DNA of 39,247 nucleotides from Candidatus Kapaibacterium sp. (GCA_937995785.1 CALKJQ010000145.1:1-39247); one strand, 5' to 3'. Positions 18,493 to 27,432 are shown, numbered from the stretch's first letter. Notes: generated by a model not told the origin, from the letters alone. Translations and numbers: made by a program.

Positions 18493-19689
18493 CTAAAGAT
18501 TGTGAAGCAAATGCCCCATTTTATACTTTTTGGTTTCTAAATATTTTTGATTTGCTGGATTGGGAGTAACTTCAATAGGCATAGTTTCGGTTATTTCTAA
18601 GCCGTAACCTTCCAATCCTACTCTTTTTTGTGGATTATTTGTTAAAAGGATCATTTTTTGGACACCAAGACTTCTTAAAATTTGGGCACCAATACCATAA
18701 TCACGTGGGTCGGGGTCGAAGCCGAGAGCCAAATTTGCTTCAACGGTATCCAAGCCCATTTCTTGCAATTTATATGCTTTCAATTTGTTATGAAGCCCAA
18801 TGCCTCTACCTTCCTGCCGCATATAAAGTATCACACCTTGACCTTTTTGTTCGATTATCGACATAGCTTTATGCAATTGCGGACCACAATCGCAACGAAG
18901 CGACCCAAAAATATCTCCCGTGTGGCACTCGGAATGAACCCTAACCAAAACAGGTTCATCGGCTTTCCATTCACCCTTAATCAAGGCAGTATGCTCGGTG
19001 CCATCAATTGTATTACGAAATAATTTAATTGTGAAATCGCCGTGTTCCGTTGGGAGTTGAGCTTCTGCAAGTTCTTCCACATAAACAGTATTAGCAATTA
19101 AATAAGCAATTAAATCTTTAATAGTGCCTATTTTAAAATTGTGGATTTTTGCAAATTCTAACAAATCATCGCGGCGAGCCATAGTTCCGTCATCGTTCAT
19201 TATTTCGCACAATACCCCAACGGGTTTGAGTTTTGCCAATTTCATAAGATCTACAACTGCTTCGGTATGACCCGCACGCCTAAGGACGCCGCCTTTACGA
19301 GCAATTAACGGGAAAATATGACCGGGGCGAAGTAAGTCTTGTGGCTTTGTTTCCTTGTTAGATAATGCTCGGATTGTTAGAGCTCTATCGAATGCCGAAA
19401 TACCCGAAGAAGTGCCGTGGGCAAAATCGACCGATACGGTGAAACGAGTTTCGTGAAATGCTGAATTATCTCGAACCATAATGTCCAATTCTAATTCCTT
19501 GGCTCTTTCTTCGGTCAATGCCGCGCAAATTAATCCGCGAGCATATTTGGACATAAAGTTGATAGTTTCGGCAGTGCATAATTCGGCAGCAGCTATTATA
19601 TCGCCTTCGTTTTCGCGGTCTTCGTCGTCCATTATAATAACCATTTTTCCTAAGGATAGATCTTCGATTATTTCATCAATTCTATTCAT
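18493..19689 (-). CDS. ribBA: Bifunctional 3,4-dihydroxy-2-butanone-4-phosphate synthase / GTP cyclohydrolase II
   Basis: This protein catalyses the two entry reactions of riboflavin synthesis: ribulose 5-phosphate to dihydroxybutanone phosphate (N-terminal half) and GTP to the diaminopyrimidine precursor (C-terminal half). The RibB half shows [10 protein letters not shown] near residue 22 and [11 protein letters not shown]. The RibA half shows [17 protein letters not shown] near residue 252, with the three zinc Cys, and [10 protein letters not shown]. At 398 residues it is full length. ATG at 19689 is preferred to an in-frame TTG at 19701 because GAG precedes it at a workable distance. I looked for an FMN riboswitch upstream and found none; a terminator for yajC lies there instead. 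Confidence 0.97.
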   Translation of the reverse strand: MNRIDEIIEDLSLGKMVIIMDDEDRENEGDIIAAAELCTAETINFMSKYARGLICAALTEERAKELELDIMVRDNSAFHETRFTVSVDFAHGTSSGISAFDRALTIRALSNKETKPQDLLRPGHIFPLIARKGGVLRRAGHTEAVVDLMKLAKLKPVGVLCEIMNDDGTMARRDDLLEFAKIHNFKIGTIKDLIAYLIANTVYVEELAEAQLPTEHGDFTIKLFRNTIDGTEHTALIKGEWKADEPVLVRVHSECHTGDIFGSLRCDCGPQLHKAMSIIEQKGQGVILYMRQEGRGIGLHNKLKAYKLQEMGLDTVEANLALGFDPDPRDYGIGAQILRSLGVQKMILLTNNPQKRVGLEGYGLEITETMPIEVTPNPANQKYLETKKYKMGHLLHNL

Positions 19690-19720
19690 TATTAATCTCA
19701 ATTATGATAACATAAAATGG

Positions 19721-19759
19721 AATAAAAAATAAGCGGCTTCCCAATAAGCCCCTTATTTT
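19721..19759 (-). terminator. Rho-independent terminator after yajC
   Basis: AAAATAAG and GGCTT (19726-19739) pair with AAGCC and CTTATTTT (19746-19759): 8 plus 5 base pairs broken by one C.C mismatch, with a 6-base loop. On the minus strand the hairpin is followed by a run of T, so it ends yajC transcripts just before ribBA and implies a separate ribBA promoter. Confidence 0.75.
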
Positions 19760-19781
19760 CAATTCCGAATGTAAATAAAAA

Positions 19782-20102
19782 CTATACTTTGTTTGCTACT
19801 GCACCACGTTCGAATTTTATTCGAGTGTTGTCGCTCACTTGTAAAGTTATTGTTGTTTCGTCGATATCTACAACCGTACCGTGAATTCCAGCACTTGTTA
19901 TAACTCTGTCTCCTCTTTGAATACTTTTAAGCATATTTTGATGTTCCTTCTGACGCTTTTGCTGTGGGCGTATCATCAAAAAATACATTATCAAAATAAC
20001 AGCTGCGAACATTACCAATGTCGATATCAAAGAGCTTGTTCCTCCGCCTTGACCACCGGGTGGAGGAGCTGCTGCATATAGCGTTTGCAAATCAAATATC
20101 AT
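19782..20102 (-). CDS. yajC: Sec translocase accessory subunit YajC
   Basis: YajC is a small inner-membrane protein that associates with SecDF and the SecYEG channel. This 106-residue protein has one membrane helix (ISTLVMFAAVILIMYFLMI), then the diagnostic RPQQKRQKEHQNML and GDRVITSAGIHGTV segments of the cytoplasmic domain. A Gly/Pro-rich stretch (APPPGGQGGG) precedes the helix, as often in Bacteroidota homologues. secD/secF are not next to it. A TAATTTTG box lies about 40 bases upstream. Confidence 0.95.
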   Translation of the reverse strand: MIFDLQTLYAAAPPPGGQGGGTSSLISTLVMFAAVILIMYFLMIRPQQKRQKEHQNMLKSIQRGDRVITSAGIHGTVVDIDETTITLQVSDNTRIKFERGAVANKV

Positions 20103-20142
20103 ATTTTTCTAATTTTTGTTAAACTTGTTTTAATAGTAACTT

Positions 20143-20150
20143 CAAAATTA
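20143..20150 (-). promoter_or_regulatory. Putative TAATTTTG promoter box for yajC
   Basis: On the minus strand this reads TAATTTTG, matching the Bacteroidota -7 consensus TAnnTTTG, 40 bases before the yajC start. No firm -33 element was found. Confidence 0.4.
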
Positions 20151-20211
20151 ATATATTTTGAACAATTATCATTGATATGATTAAAATTTATTAAATGTGG
20201 TTTTATTTTGC

Positions 20212-20219
20212 TAATTTTG
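20212..20219 (+). promoter_or_regulatory. Putative TAATTTTG promoter box for the HIT gene and atp run
   Basis: TAATTTTG sits 20 bases before the ATG at 20240. It lies downstream of the in-frame ATG at 20195, which argues that the longer reading is not translated from this promoter. No firm -33 element was seen. Confidence 0.45.
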
Positions 20220-20239
20220 TTAATTATTTGTGGCTTATT

Positions 20240-20740
20240 ATGGATTTTTTGTGGTCACCATGGCGCAAGTCGTATATCGATAAATTTAAAGACCAAAAAC
20301 TAGAAAATAATGAAGAATGCTTTTTCTGTAAAGTTTTGTCTAATCCTGAGGACGAACAAGCTAATTTATTAGTTACAACAAAACAAAGTTGTATCGTTAT
20401 GCTAAATAAATATCCTTATACAAGCGGCCATTTGTTAATTGCTCCAAAGCGTCATATAGCCAATTTTAAAGAGCTAACAGACTCCGAACTTATAGAAATT
20501 TTCCAAACAATCCGCCAATCAACTGAAATATTGGAACAAGTTCTTTCGCCATCGGGTTTTAATATTGGGGTGAACATTGGTAATGTTGCCGGTGCGGGAT
20601 TGCCCGGTCATATTCATTTTCACATCGTTCCTCGGTGGACGGGCGATAAGAACTTTATGTATGTAACGGGCGAAACCAATGTGATTTCCTTTTCGAACGA
20701 AGATATTATGAGAACTATTAAGCCATATTTTAATGAATAA
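20240..20740 (+). CDS. HIT-family nucleotide hydrolase/phosphorylase
   Basis: HIT proteins cleave nucleotide phosphoanhydride or phosphoramidate bonds; this subgroup resembles Ap4A phosphorylase-like FHIT proteins. At 166 residues it opens with FLWSPWRKSYI, the usual start of the subgroup. It has a CFFC pair near residue 28 (with HIANF later, a possible zinc site) and the catalytic triad GHIHFHIVPRW. ATG at 20240 fits both the family start and the upstream promoter box; an ATG at 20195 would add 15 hydrophobic residues. It precedes the atp genes by 18 bases and may share their transcript, though its role is unrelated. Confidence 0.92.
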   Translation: MDFLWSPWRKSYIDKFKDQKLENNEECFFCKVLSNPEDEQANLLVTTKQSCIVMLNKYPYTSGHLLIAPKRHIANFKELTDSELIEIFQTIRQSTEILEQVLSPSGFNIGVNIGNVAGAGLPGHIHFHIVPRWTGDKNFMYVTGETNVISFSNEDIMRTIKPYFNE

Positions 20741-20758
20741 AAGAACACTAACTAAGTT

Positions 20759-20998
20759 GTGAAGAATAAAAGAGAAACCACCAACAAGAAACACGAATTT
20801 CAGAAAAGTATGAGTTTGCTCACATTAGGAACAGAGCTAACTATTCCAATTGTTGTGTTTGCATTGCTTGGTTATTGGGTGGATACAGAATGGGATTCCA
20901 AGCCAACCTGGATGGTAACTGGATTGTTCGTCGGTTTGATTGTTGGTGCATATAATTTTTGGAAAATCATCAGAAAGTTGACAAAAAATGATAAATAA
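20759..20998 (+). CDS. atpZ: AtpZ/AtpI family ATP synthase accessory protein
   Basis: A 79-residue protein with two membrane helices (LTIPIVVFALLGYWV and WMVTGLFVGLIVGAYNFW) separated by a DTEWDSKPTW loop, the pattern of the AtpZ/AtpI (ATPase_gene1) family. These proteins assist c-ring assembly or ion supply and head many atp operons. The start is a GTG at 20759; an ATG at 20810 would remove a Lys-rich leader. It overlaps the next gene by 11 bases, suggesting coupled translation. Confidence 0.8.
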   Translation: MKNKRETTNKKHEFQKSMSLLTLGTELTIPIVVFALLGYWVDTEWDSKPTWMVTGLFVGLIVGAYNFWKIIRKLTKNDK

Positions 20999-21284
20999 AA
21001 TTTCCCCCATCATAGCCGCTTTTTTGATTAATTTAATTCTGACATTGTATTCTCTTAAATCGTATAGCTATTTAGTTGGGATTTCTTGGGATAAATTTGT
21101 TAGGAGATTGGGTGTTACGATTGCAATAAAATTTGTTTTATTGATTATTCTGAGTTTAATTGCTAATTTAATGGTCGATATAGCAAATATATTTTTCGTT
21201 ATGTCCTTTTCGATATTTATGATAATACAAATTACGATAGAAATATGGTATTTAGTAAGATTGAGCAAACAGGTTAAAGAATAA
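20988..21284 (+). CDS. Small membrane protein of the atp operon (AtpI/AtpR-like)
   Basis: A 98-residue protein with three to four hydrophobic helices and few charges apart from the C-terminus. Position between atpZ and atpB, overlapping the former, and size fit the second accessory protein (AtpI- or AtpR-like) seen in many atp operons. There is no motif strong enough to name it, so function is inferred from context only. Confidence 0.55.
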   Translation: MINKISPIIAAFLINLILTLYSLKSYSYLVGISWDKFVRRLGVTIAIKFVLLIILSLIANLMVDIANIFFVMSFSIFMIIQITIEIWYLVRLSKQVKE

Positions 21285-21317
21285 CTAAAAAAAAATTTAT
21301 ATATCGTTATTTTTTCT

Positions 21318-21325
21318 TAATTTTG
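21318..21325 (+). promoter_or_regulatory. Putative internal TAATTTTG promoter box before atpB
   Basis: TAATTTTG lies 24 bases before the atpB ATG, in the 65-base gap after the small membrane protein. It may give the structural atp genes transcription independent of the HIT/atpZ leader. Confidence 0.4.
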
Positions 21326-21349
21326 TAAATATTTTACAAGCAAATTCTT

Positions 21350-22387
21350 ATGGCGAATACAACCAATTTAGACAATACTCAATTACAACAAAACCATCAA
21401 ATTAACGAACACGCAACTCATTCTACCGATACTACTGCTCATTCTGATAATCAAGCACACGCCGAAGAAGGCAATGTGATGATTAAAATATTGAGCGAAC
21501 ATTTGTTGGATCATAACTCTTATGATTTCTATGGGGTATTCCATTTTGATTTACCGATAATTTTTTATGATAATGGTTTCCACTTTTATGCAAACAAAAA
21601 AGCAATGGAAGCCGAGGGCACATTCAAAGAAATCCATCACGAATTTGTAAAAGCAGATACGGGGAATCCACCACAGTTGAATCTATCTATAACCTCTTTA
21701 GTGATGTTCCAATGGATTGCAATGTTGCTATTGTTTTTTGGATTTTGGACTGCGGCAAAAAAATATAAAAAAAATCCCGAAAAAGCACCAAGTGGACTAC
21801 AGAATCTAATCGAGACTTTGGCTATTTACGTTCGCGACGAAATTGTTAGACCTAATGTAACCAGCGAAAGCTTAGCAAATAGACTAACCCCTTATTTTAT
21901 ATCGCTATTCTTTTTTATTTTGACAATGAATCTTATGGGATTGATCCCAGGCGGACACTCTCCAACAGGTAATTTAGCTGTAACGGCGGGATTGGCAATC
22001 ACAGCTTATTTTGTTATCAATGGTTCGTCGATACTGCATCAAGGTTTTGGTCATTGGATAAAAGAATTTACTGGGGGTGCACCTTGGGGTATTTGGTTTA
22101 TAATGATACCTATCGAAATATTATCGATGTTCACCAAGCCATTTGCATTAACCGTTCGTCTTTTTGCAAATATGACTGCGGGGCATGCCGTGATATTGAG
22201 TTTAGTAGGTTTAATCTTTTTATTGCAAACATTGGTTGTTGTGCCAATTGTAACTGGTTTCACCTTATTTATCTATAGCTTAGAATTATTAGTTGCGTTC
22301 ATCCAAGCCTATGTGTTTACTATGCTAACAGCAGTATTTGTGGGATTGGCGCAAGGGCATGGCGAACATTCAACAGAACATCATTAA
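21350..22387 (+). CDS. atpB: ATP synthase F0 subunit a
   Basis: Subunit a forms the proton half-channels next to the c ring. Conserved features are in the C-terminal two-thirds: LTPYFISLFFFILTMNLMGLIPG, and KPFALTVRLFANMTAGH with the essential Arg near residue 269. At 345 residues it is about 70-100 longer than the E. coli protein because of an N-terminal extension of about 110 residues before the first membrane helix. That extension begins polar with many His (HATHS, TAHSD, QAHAEE) and no clear signal peptide; the C-terminus also ends HGEHSTEHH. Long N-termini are usual in Bacteroidota. It heads the structural cluster after a 65-base gap. Confidence 0.95.
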   Translation: MANTTNLDNTQLQQNHQINEHATHSTDTTAHSDNQAHAEEGNVMIKILSEHLLDHNSYDFYGVFHFDLPIIFYDNGFHFYANKKAMEAEGTFKEIHHEFVKADTGNPPQLNLSITSLVMFQWIAMLLLFFGFWTAAKKYKKNPEKAPSGLQNLIETLAIYVRDEIVRPNVTSESLANRLTPYFISLFFFILTMNLMGLIPGGHSPTGNLAVTAGLAITAYFVINGSSILHQGFGHWIKEFTGGAPWGIWFIMIPIEILSMFTKPFALTVRLFANMTAGHAVILSLVGLIFLLQTLVVVPIVTGFTLFIYSLELLVAFIQAYVFTMLTAVFVGLAQGHGEHSTEHH

Positions 22388-22419
22388 TTTTTTTATTTAA
22401 TAAATTTAAGGAGTGAATT

Positions 22420-22647
22420 ATGGATCCTAAAGCATTCGCATTTTTGGCAGCCGGTATCGGCGTTGGTTTATCAGTAATTGGTGCAGGTATTGGTATTGGT
22501 AAATTAGCTGCAGCAGCATTGGAAGCAGCTGGTCGCCAACCAGAAGCAACCGGTAAATTGCAAACAATGATGATTATCTCGGCAGCTCTTATTGAAGGTG
22601 TTGCACTTATCGCCGAAATTTTCAGTTTATTGTTCGTGATTTTATAA
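22420..22647 (+). CDS. atpE: ATP synthase F0 subunit c
   Basis: The 75-residue proteolipid has two membrane helices joined by the polar loop RQPEATGKLQ. The ion-carrying Glu59 lies in ALIEGVAL. Gly rather than Ser after this Glu, and no Gln in the first helix GAGIGIGK, point to proton rather than sodium coupling. It has the strongest ribosome-binding site of the cluster, AAGGAG (22408-22413) 6 bases before the ATG, fitting the need for many copies per ring. A hairpin with a GCAA loop follows the stop at once. Confidence 0.96.
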   Translation: MDPKAFAFLAAGIGVGLSVIGAGIGIGKLAAAALEAAGRQPEATGKLQTMMIISAALIEGVALIAEIFSLLFVIL

Positions 22648-22652
22648 CATTT

Positions 22653-22684
22653 TATTTTCGAGCAATCGAAAATAATAGATTTTT
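22653..22684 (+). promoter_or_regulatory. Stable hairpin with GNRA loop directly after atpE
   Basis: TATTTTCGA (22653-22661) pairs perfectly with TCGAAAATA (22666-22674) around a GCAA tetraloop, 5 bases after the atpE stop, and is followed by a short T run at 22680-22684. It may be an attenuator or an RNA 3'-end stabiliser that raises atpE expression over the downstream genes. Confidence 0.55.
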
Positions 22685-22693
22685 ATCCAGAGT

Positions 22694-22808
22694 GATTGGG
22701 ATAGTCTCGAAAAATCGTGGAACCCGAGTTGATTAAAAATCAATTGTTAATTTCTCAATTTTGCAGAACCGATATCGCACAAAAAAAATTTTTGAGACAT
22801 CCCAATAC
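22694..22808. repeat. Inverted-repeat element between atpE and atpF (MITE-like)
   Basis: ATTGGGATAGTCTCGAAAAA from 22695 and ATTTTTGAGACATCCCAAT at 22788-22806 are inverted copies over about 19 bases with one mismatch and one extra base. They enclose about 75 bases without a gene. A second matching pair, CCGAGTTG (22724-22731) and CAACTCGG (22807-22814), is nested so that both pairs could not form a simple hairpin. The gap of 286 bases between atpE and atpF is unusually long for this operon. The arms look like terminal repeats of a small non-autonomous insertion, with no clear target duplication. Confidence 0.4.
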
Positions 22809-22933
22809 AACTCGGATTGAATAACAACCATAAATATAATAATAATTTTGATAATCAAATATTAAATCTTAGATAATTTAATACGGGTTTATCAAAGTTA
22901 TTTATAAACTACGATAATAATAGAGTTACAATT

Positions 22934-23428
22934 ATGGATAAATTAATTTCATTAAATCCTGGTCTGCTAATCTGGACAATTTTTAATTTCCTTATTTTCT
23001 TGTTTTTAATCTTGAAATTTGGATTAAAACCAATGATGAATGCTTTGAAAGCAAGAGAAGATGCTATTTCAAATAATTTGAAAAGTGCGCAAGAAGCAAG
23101 CGAAAAAGCCCAAATTCTATTAAATGAATCCCAAGCAAAATTGCAAGAAACAGCAAAAGAAGTTAATAATTTAATTAGCAAAGGTCGCGAACAAGCAAAC
23201 GAAATCATAAACAATGCAAAAATTGAAGCCGAAAAACTAAGGCAAGAAAGGTTGGACAATGCTGTCCGAGAAATAAAAACTGCTCAGGACAATGCGTTTG
23301 TGCAATTAAAGAATCAGATTGCCGATATGGTTATCCAAGCAACCGAAAAAGTTCTCGAAGAAAAGTTGAACGAAGAAAAAGATATGGAATTAATTAAAAA
23401 GTCAGTTGAAAAATTATCCAAAAATTAA
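22934..23428 (+). CDS. atpF: ATP synthase F0 subunit b
   Basis: Subunit b is the peripheral stalk that holds F1 against rotation. The 164-residue protein has one N-terminal membrane helix (LLIWTIFNFLIFLFLILKFG) followed by a long Ala/Glu/Lys/Gln-rich helix (residues 40-140) of the usual b-subunit type. Only one b gene is present, so the stalk is probably a homodimer. It follows the repeat-bearing gap after atpE and precedes atpH by 18 bases; no strong ribosome-binding site is visible. Confidence 0.95.
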   Translation: MDKLISLNPGLLIWTIFNFLIFLFLILKFGLKPMMNALKAREDAISNNLKSAQEASEKAQILLNESQAKLQETAKEVNNLISKGREQANEIINNAKIEAEKLRQERLDNAVREIKTAQDNAFVQLKNQIADMVIQATEKVLEEKLNEEKDMELIKKSVEKLSKN

Positions 23429-23446
23429 ACCTTAAATCATAATTTT

Positions 23447-23989
23447 ATGACAGACAACAGAATTGCAACCAGATACGCAAACGCTCTAATTTTGATAGCA
23501 AACGACCAGCAACTTACCGACACAGTCTATCAAGATATGAAATTTATCTTTAACACACTCGAAGAATCAAACGATTTGCTTTTGCTTACCAAAAACCCTA
23601 TAATAAAACCCGACAAGAAAAATAAGATTTTTAATGAACTATTTAAAGATAAAGTAAATCAATTAACTTATTCTTTTTTAAGTTTATTAATCAAGAAAGG
23701 TAGAGAAAAAATATTGCATAGCATTTGTGTGAGGTTCTTTGCTCTTTATAATGATCAAAATAACAAGGTATTAGTAGAAATAGCAACTGCTCGCGAAGCT
23801 AATACTGAGATAAAACAATTGATAGAAAGCAAATTATCGGAATGGACCAGCAAAGAAGTAATTGCAAATTACAAAGTGAAACCAGATTTAATAGGCGGCT
23901 TCCAAGCTCGGTTTTCGGACTATATCTACGATGCTTCTATATATCAAAGGTTGCAGTCGTTAAAAGAAGAATTAACAATATTAAATTAG
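23447..23989 (+). CDS. atpH: ATP synthase F1 subunit delta
   Basis: Subunit delta joins the top of F1 to the b stalk. The 180-residue protein begins with the family opening [10 protein letters not shown] and has an N-terminal helical bundle. The conserved C-terminal region includes [20 protein letters not shown] near residue 145. It lies between atpF and atpA (22-base gap), the usual order. Confidence 0.95.
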   Translation: MTDNRIATRYANALILIANDQQLTDTVYQDMKFIFNTLEESNDLLLLTKNPIIKPDKKNKIFNELFKDKVNQLTYSFLSLLIKKGREKILHSICVRFFALYNDQNNKVLVEIATAREANTEIKQLIESKLSEWTSKEVIANYKVKPDLIGGFQARFSDYIYDASIYQRLQSLKEELTILN

Positions 23990-24011
23990 ACAATTAATAA
24001 AGGAAATAAAA

Positions 24012-25556
24012 ATGTACGAATTAAAACCCGAAGAAATTTCGTCGATTTTAAGAAGACAATTATCTGGCTTCGAAAAAGAAGCTGATATTTACGAAGTTGG
24101 CACCGTTCTTCAAGTTGGCGATGGTGTTGCTCAGGTTTATGGTTTACAAAAGGTAATGGCATCCGAATTGGTTGAGTTTCCAAACGACGTAATGGGAATT
24201 ACTCTCAACTTGGAAGAAGATAACGTTGGTGTGATTCTTTTTGGCGAAGACAAGTTGGTGAAGGAAGGCGACACAGTGAAACGAACCGGCCGAATTGCTT
24301 CAGTACCTGTTGGAAATGAATTGCTTGGGCGCGTTGTGAACCCATTGGGCGAACCAATTGATGGCAAAGGCGCGATTAACCACCAACAATACTACCCAAT
24401 CGAAAGAAAAGCTCCGGGCGTTATATTGCGTCAGCCCGTTAAGGAACCACTCCAAACAGGTATTAAGGCTGTTGATGCTATGATACCAATTGGTCGGGGC
24501 CAACGCGAGTTGATTATTGGCGACCGCCAAACTGGTAAAACTGCAATCGCAGTCGATACAATTATTAATCAAAAATTCACCCACACACCCGAAGCAAAAG
24601 AAAATGGTATAGACCCTGTTTATTGTATTTATGTTGCTGTTGGCCAGAAAGCATCGACTGTTGCCCAATTAGTTGCAACATTAGAAGAATATGGAGCAAT
24701 GCAATATACCACTGTTGTTGCGGCAAATGCTTCGGACCCCGCACCATTGCAGTTTCTTGCACCTTACTGCGGATGTTCTATGGGCGAATATTTTCGCGAT
24801 AATGGAAAGCACGCTTTGATTATTTATGATGATTTATCCAAGCATGCCGCTGCTTATCGTCAAGTTTCTTTATTGCTACGTCGTCCTCCTGGACGCGAAG
24901 CTTATCCAGGCGACATTTTTTATCTTCACAGCAGATTATTGGAAAGAGCTGCTAAAATGTCGAACGAAAAAGGATCTGGTTCACTTACGGCTTTACCCGT
25001 TATCGAAACTCAAGCTGGCGACGTTTCGGCTTATATTCCAACTAATGTTATTTCTATTACTGATGGTCAAATTTATCTAGAACCAAACTTGTTCAACGCG
25101 GGGGTTCGTCCTGCAATGAATGTTGGTATTTCGGTGTCGCGCGTTGGCGGTAACGCTCAAATTAAAATTATGAAAAAAATTGCAGGTAAGTTAAAACTCG
25201 AGCACGCTTTATTCCGCGAATTAGAAGCCTTTGCTAAATTTGGTTCGGATTTAGATAAATCCACTCAACAAAAACTTCGACGAGGGTATGTTATTACTGA
25301 AATTTTGAAGCAACCCGTACTTGTTCCCAAACCAGTTGAAGAGCAAATTATTGTATTCTATGCTGCTACTAATGGTTATATGGATAATTTACCGGTAAAT
25401 CAGATTCGTAGATTCGAATCGGAATTAATTGAATTTGTTCGTAACCAAAAAAGTGATTTATTAAAGTCAATACTCAAGATTAAAGAATTGACTAAGGAAA
25501 TTGAAGAAGGAATGAATAACGCTTGCCAAGAATTTTCGAATATTTTCAAGGTATAA
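24012..25556 (+). CDS. atpA: ATP synthase F1 subunit alpha
   Basis: The regulatory, non-catalytic nucleotide-binding subunit of the F1 hexamer. At 514 residues it is full length, with the P-loop GDRQTGKT near residue 170, [34 protein letters not shown] and the [10 protein letters not shown] segment that carries the arginine finger. AAAGGA precedes the ATG. The stop is followed only 6 bases later by hldD rather than atpG. Confidence 0.98.
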   Translation: MYELKPEEISSILRRQLSGFEKEADIYEVGTVLQVGDGVAQVYGLQKVMASELVEFPNDVMGITLNLEEDNVGVILFGEDKLVKEGDTVKRTGRIASVPVGNELLGRVVNPLGEPIDGKGAINHQQYYPIERKAPGVILRQPVKEPLQTGIKAVDAMIPIGRGQRELIIGDRQTGKTAIAVDTIINQKFTHTPEAKENGIDPVYCIYVAVGQKASTVAQLVATLEEYGAMQYTTVVAANASDPAPLQFLAPYCGCSMGEYFRDNGKHALIIYDDLSKHAAAYRQVSLLLRRPPGREAYPGDIFYLHSRLLERAAKMSNEKGSGSLTALPVIETQAGDVSAYIPTNVISITDGQIYLEPNLFNAGVRPAMNVGISVSRVGGNAQIKIMKKIAGKLKLEHALFRELEAFAKFGSDLDKSTQQKLRRGYVITEILKQPVLVPKPVEEQIIVFYAATNGYMDNLPVNQIRRFESELIEFVRNQKSDLLKSILKIKELTKEIEEGMNNACQEFSNIFKV

Positions 25557-25562
25557 TCCGGT

Positions 25563-26522
25563 ATGTACCTACTAACAGGTGGAGCTGGCTTTATTGGCTC
25601 GTGCTTTCTGAAACTTCTTAACGACAAAGGTATCGAAGATGTTATTATTGTCGATAATTTAGGAAGTTCAGAAAAGTGGAAAAATTTATTAGGGAAGAAA
25701 TTTATTAACTATGTTCACAAAAGCAAGTTCTTTGATAAGTTATCTTCATATAAATCCGATACCATTAAAGCAATTTTCCATTTTGGTGCATGCTCGAACA
25801 CAACCGAAAAAAATGCTGACTATCTGATTGATAACAACTATCATTTTAGTTGGGAATTAGCCAAGTACGCAAGGAATAACAATATCCGATTTGTTTATGC
25901 AAGTAGCGCCGCAACCTATGGGCTTGGCGAGAATGGATGTAAGGAAGACAACACTTTTTCTCTTCGTCCATTAAATCCTTACGGTTATTCTAAACTAATA
26001 TTCGACCAAAGAGTGGTTAAAAACAATTTTGATGAAATATTTTTGGGTATTCGGTTCTTTAATGTGTTCGGTCCGAACGAGTATCATAAAGGCGATATGG
26101 CGTCGATGGTTTACAAAGCCTACAACCAAGTTTTATCGCACGGCAAAGTCAGACTTTTCAAATCGCAAAATCCCAATTACAAAGATGGTGATTCAGTTCG
26201 AGATTTTATATATGTCAAAGATGCAATTGAAGCCGTTTGGAGGTTATACGAATCCGAGCAAAATGGAATATATAATTTAGGCACCGGGAAATCACGCTCT
26301 TGGAATGATTTAGCCAAAGCAGTTTTTAATGCAATGAATAAAACCCTAAATATCGAATATTTTGATATGCCACCGCAATTAGCCGACCAATATCAATATT
26401 TTACTCAAGCAGATATGTCCAAATTCCACTCTGCAATACCCGATTTTCAATTTACAAGTTTGGAAGACAGCGTTAGTGATTACATTAATAATTATTTAAA
26501 ACAATCAAATAAATATTTTTAA
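25563..26522 (+). CDS. hldD: ADP-L-glycero-D-manno-heptose 6-epimerase
   Basis: HldD inverts C6 of ADP-D-glycero-D-manno-heptose to supply heptose for the lipopolysaccharide core. The 319-residue protein is an extended short-chain dehydrogenase with the NADP-binding GGAGFIG at residues 6-12. It has the HldD-specific GACSNTTEKN stretch, SSAATYG, the catalytic YGYSK near residue 141, and NVFGPNEYHKGDMASM. It sits between atpA (6-base gap) and atpG (12-base gap), so it is co-transcribed with ATP synthase; this placement is unusual. Base composition looks like that of its neighbours, so recent transfer is not evident. Confidence 0.95.
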   Translation: MYLLTGGAGFIGSCFLKLLNDKGIEDVIIVDNLGSSEKWKNLLGKKFINYVHKSKFFDKLSSYKSDTIKAIFHFGACSNTTEKNADYLIDNNYHFSWELAKYARNNNIRFVYASSAATYGLGENGCKEDNTFSLRPLNPYGYSKLIFDQRVVKNNFDEIFLGIRFFNVFGPNEYHKGDMASMVYKAYNQVLSHGKVRLFKSQNPNYKDGDSVRDFIYVKDAIEAVWRLYESEQNGIYNLGTGKSRSWNDLAKAVFNAMNKTLNIEYFDMPPQLADQYQYFTQADMSKFHSAIPDFQFTSLEDSVSDYINNYLKQSNKYF

Positions 26523-26534
26523 TTAAGGTGAAAA

Positions 26535-27428
26535 ATGGCTACATTAAGAGATATTAAAAGAAGAATAGGTTCGATTATAAGCATCCAAAAGATTACACAA
26601 GCTATGAAAATGGTTGCTACTGCAAAGTTGCGAAAAGCCCAAACCAAAGTTGAAAACGCCCGTCCCTATTTCAACAAATTAGAATCTAGTATCTCTACTA
26701 TTTTATCATCATTAGAAATGGATTTTACTCATCCTTTAATTACTGCCAAGACCGATATTAATAGCTTAGCCTTGATAGTAATTTCTTCGGACAGAGGTAT
26801 GTGCGGTAGCTTCAACACCCACCTGCTTAAAGATGTAACGGCAACAATTGAAAACAAATACAAAGCGGAGTATCCAAATGCAAGGATACAAATAATTCCA
26901 ATTGGAAAAAAAGCCTTATCTTTCTTTAGTAAAACTTCTTATCAAATAATTGACCAATATACTAATATCAACGATAATACCGATTTTACAACAATCAAAT
27001 CAATCATCAGCAAAATTAAAGATGGGTTTATCAACAATCAATTCGACTTGGTTTTTGTTCATAATATGGAATTTTTGAATATTATAAAACAATTGCCGCA
27101 AAGTTACCAATTATTGCCATTCCCATCAACTAATATAAAAAAGACTTCAAGTAGTTTCAATTTAAGTTATATTTTCGAACCCGACAAAAAAGCAATCTTG
27201 AATGAATTAATACCCAAATTAATCGACACTAAGCTATGGAGTTCCATACTCAACTCGATCGCTGCGGAACACGCCGCCCGCCGCGTAGCAATGGACAACG
27301 CTACATCGAATGCTACCGACTTAATAAAGAATCTTAACCTTGTTTATAACAAAGTTCGCCAAGCAAGCATTACCAAAGAAATAATCGAAATTGTATCAGG
27401 AGCAAATGCCTTAAAAGGAAACAGATAA
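26535..27428 (+). CDS. atpG: ATP synthase F1 subunit gamma
   Basis: Gamma is the rotating central shaft. The 297-residue protein begins with the conserved N-terminal helix (RDIKRRIGSIISIQKITQAM) and ends with the matching C-terminal helix (AARRVAMDNATSNATDLI and RQASITKEIIEIVSGA). DRGMCGSFN near residue 78 is the family signature. AAGGTG precedes the ATG by 5 bases. It closes the cluster: atpD and atpC are not in the window and must be encoded elsewhere, as in Bacteroidota and Chlorobiota. Confidence 0.97.
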   Translation: MATLRDIKRRIGSIISIQKITQAMKMVATAKLRKAQTKVENARPYFNKLESSISTILSSLEMDFTHPLITAKTDINSLALIVISSDRGMCGSFNTHLLKDVTATIENKYKAEYPNARIQIIPIGKKALSFFSKTSYQIIDQYTNINDNTDFTTIKSIISKIKDGFINNQFDLVFVHNMEFLNIIKQLPQSYQLLPFPSTNIKKTSSSFNLSYIFEPDKKAILNELIPKLIDTKLWSSILNSIAAEHAARRVAMDNATSNATDLIKNLNLVYNKVRQASITKEIIEIVSGANALKGNR

Positions 27429-27432
27429 ATTA

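Noticed and set aside
19690-19781. FMN riboswitch before ribBA
   Set aside because: Only about 90 bases are available, they contain a yajC terminator, and none of the conserved FMN-aptamer sequence was seen.
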